Source of the DNA: Paucibacter sp. DJ2R-2
GTDB taxonomy: Bacteria; Pseudomonadota; Gammaproteobacteria; Burkholderiales; Burkholderiaceae_C
Reading direction: 5' to 3'
DNA length: 64,000 bases
NCBI RefSeq assembly: GCF_025717675.1
Contig: NZ_JAJIRT010000001.1
Span: forward strand, 1 to 64,000
Made by a program: the position numbers and the translations under genes. Shown in pieces: positions 63,356-64,000 of the stretch. The notes under the pieces were generated by a model. The model worked only from the letters and a program-made list of their open reading frames with translations. It was not told where the DNA came from and did no database searches. Every line of letters begins with the position of its first letter. The first letter of the stretch is position 1.

Positions 63356-64000
63356 ATGAACAAGACCGAACTCCCCAGCAGTACCGATCCGACGGCCGCC
63401 CTCGACGAGCAGGAAGCCCAGGCCCCCGCCTGCGTGCTGAGCTTCAATGCCAGCGACGCCAGCGGCGCCGGTGGCCTGGCCGGTGACATCGCCACCATCG
63501 CGGCCATGGGTGCGCACTGCCTGCCGGTGGTCAGCGCCATCGTGCTGCGTGACACGGCCGAAGTCTTCGAACACCACACCCTGGACCCGGACACCATCGC
63601 GGAACAGGCCCGCTTGATCCTGGAAGATGTCCAGATCAGTGCCTGGAAGGTCGGCTTCCTGGGCAGCGCCGAGGGCGTCAGCGCGGTCGCGGAAGTGCTT
63701 TCGGACTACCCCGACGTGCCCCTGGTCGCCTACCTGCCCAATGTCGCCTGGCTCGACGAGGAGCAACAAGCAAGCTATCTGGACGCCTTCCGTGAGCTGG
63801 TGCTGCCGCAAACCCATGTGCTGGTCGGCAACCACAAGACCTTGAGTGATTTCCTGCTGCCCGACTGGGACGCCGACCGCCCAGCCTCGCCGCGCGAGCT
63901 GGCCGTGGCCGCCGGCCAGCATGGCACGGCCCATGTGCTGGTCACCGGCATTGCCCTGCCCAACCAGTTCGTCGACAACGTGCTGGCCACACCGGCCGGC
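63356..64000 (+). CDS. thiD: ThiD-like hydroxymethylpyrimidine/phosphomethylpyrimidine kinase (partial)
   Basis: An open frame of 215 codons from the ATG at 63356, running off the window. After a 28-residue acidic leader it reads SFNASDASGAGGLAGDIATIAAMGAHCLPVVSAIVLRDT, which aligns with the ThiD N-terminus (AGSDSSGGAGIQAD type) but differs at several conserved positions, including the Gln replaced by Ala. Later segments VGFLGSAEGVSAVAEVLSDYP and VLVGNHKTLSDFL follow the ribokinase-like fold. ThiD phosphorylates the pyrimidine half of thiamine. The unusual substrate loop makes the assignment probable rather than certain. The C-terminus, with the anion-hole residues, is outside the window. Confidence 0.75.
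   Translation, partial: MNKTELPSSTDPTAALDEQEAQAPACVLSFNASDASGAGGLAGDIATIAAMGAHCLPVVSAIVLRDTAEVFEHHTLDPDTIAEQARLILEDVQISAWKVGFLGSAEGVSAVAEVLSDYPDVPLVAYLPNVAWLDEEQQASYLDAFRELVLPQTHVLVGNHKTLSDFLLPDWDADRPASPRELAVAAGQHGTAHVLVTGIALPNQFVDNVLATPAG

Overview
The window is chromosomal DNA from a GC-rich betaproteobacterium, most likely a Burkholderiales member of the Rubrivivax/Leptothrix/Roseateles kind (inference). The evidence is the ctaC-ctaD-ctaG-ctaE cytochrome oxidase cluster carrying the small DUF2970 and DUF2909 proteins, the Pseudomonas/Burkholderiales-type pyrR-pyrB-pyrC' block behind algH-yqgF, a Bug/TctC solute-binding protein, and a pilGHIJ-chpA cluster beside rubredoxin and a thiD-like gene. 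It is mostly core genome. I see no prophage, insertion sequence, CRISPR array, rRNA or tRNA gene.

Layout. 1-143: two tandem 71-bp repeat units with hairpins. 144-6406 (minus): enoyl-CoA hydratase, DUF3108 protein, M61 peptidase, DUF3429 membrane protein, dsbC and a UbiH-type monooxygenase. 6614-9531 (plus): ychF, cheW and rpoH, the last behind a CIRCE-like operator embedded in its promoter. 9604-18934: aerobic terminal oxidase biogenesis, with sco, ctaB, ctaA, a second SCO-like protein and SURF1 on one side, and ctaE, DUF2970, ctaG, a 38-aa protein, ctaD and ctaC on the other. 19150-25000: BioC-like methyltransferase, comF-like gene, trmL, TctC protein, and the rhodanese-grxC-secB-gpsA cluster. 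25096-31470: a chemoreceptor, a small PstS-like protein with a porin, a decayed gpmA, and two tandem degenerate HD-GYP-like proteins.

31546-38638 (minus) is nucleotide metabolism. An archaeal-style PRPP synthetase homologue sits next to an AMP/thymidine phosphorylase-like protein. Beyond them lies the compact operon algH-yqgF-pyrR-pyrB-pyrC'-plsC, in which the dihydroorotase-like protein has lost its metal-binding histidines. 38723-43153 holds a photolyase, an unknown membrane protein, DUF2164 plus a small unknown protein, and a lipoprotein hydrolase. 43194-49740 is a TetR-RND tripartite efflux operon with a palindromic operator in front of the regulator. 49865-50036 is a long imperfect palindrome. 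50138-62854 contains an outer-membrane barrel protein, a GAF-GGDEF cyclase and the Chp twitching-motility chemosensory system (chpA, pilJ, pilI, pilH, pilG). A rubredoxin and the first part of a thiD-like gene close the window.

I found no wholly new multigene system. The best leads are the CIRCE-controlled rpoH, the second SCO-like copper-site protein inside the oxidase cluster, the archaeal-style Prs/phosphorylase pair, the tandem HD-GYP-like proteins lacking the HD dyad, the decayed gpmA, the 172-bp palindrome and the 71-bp hairpin repeat.
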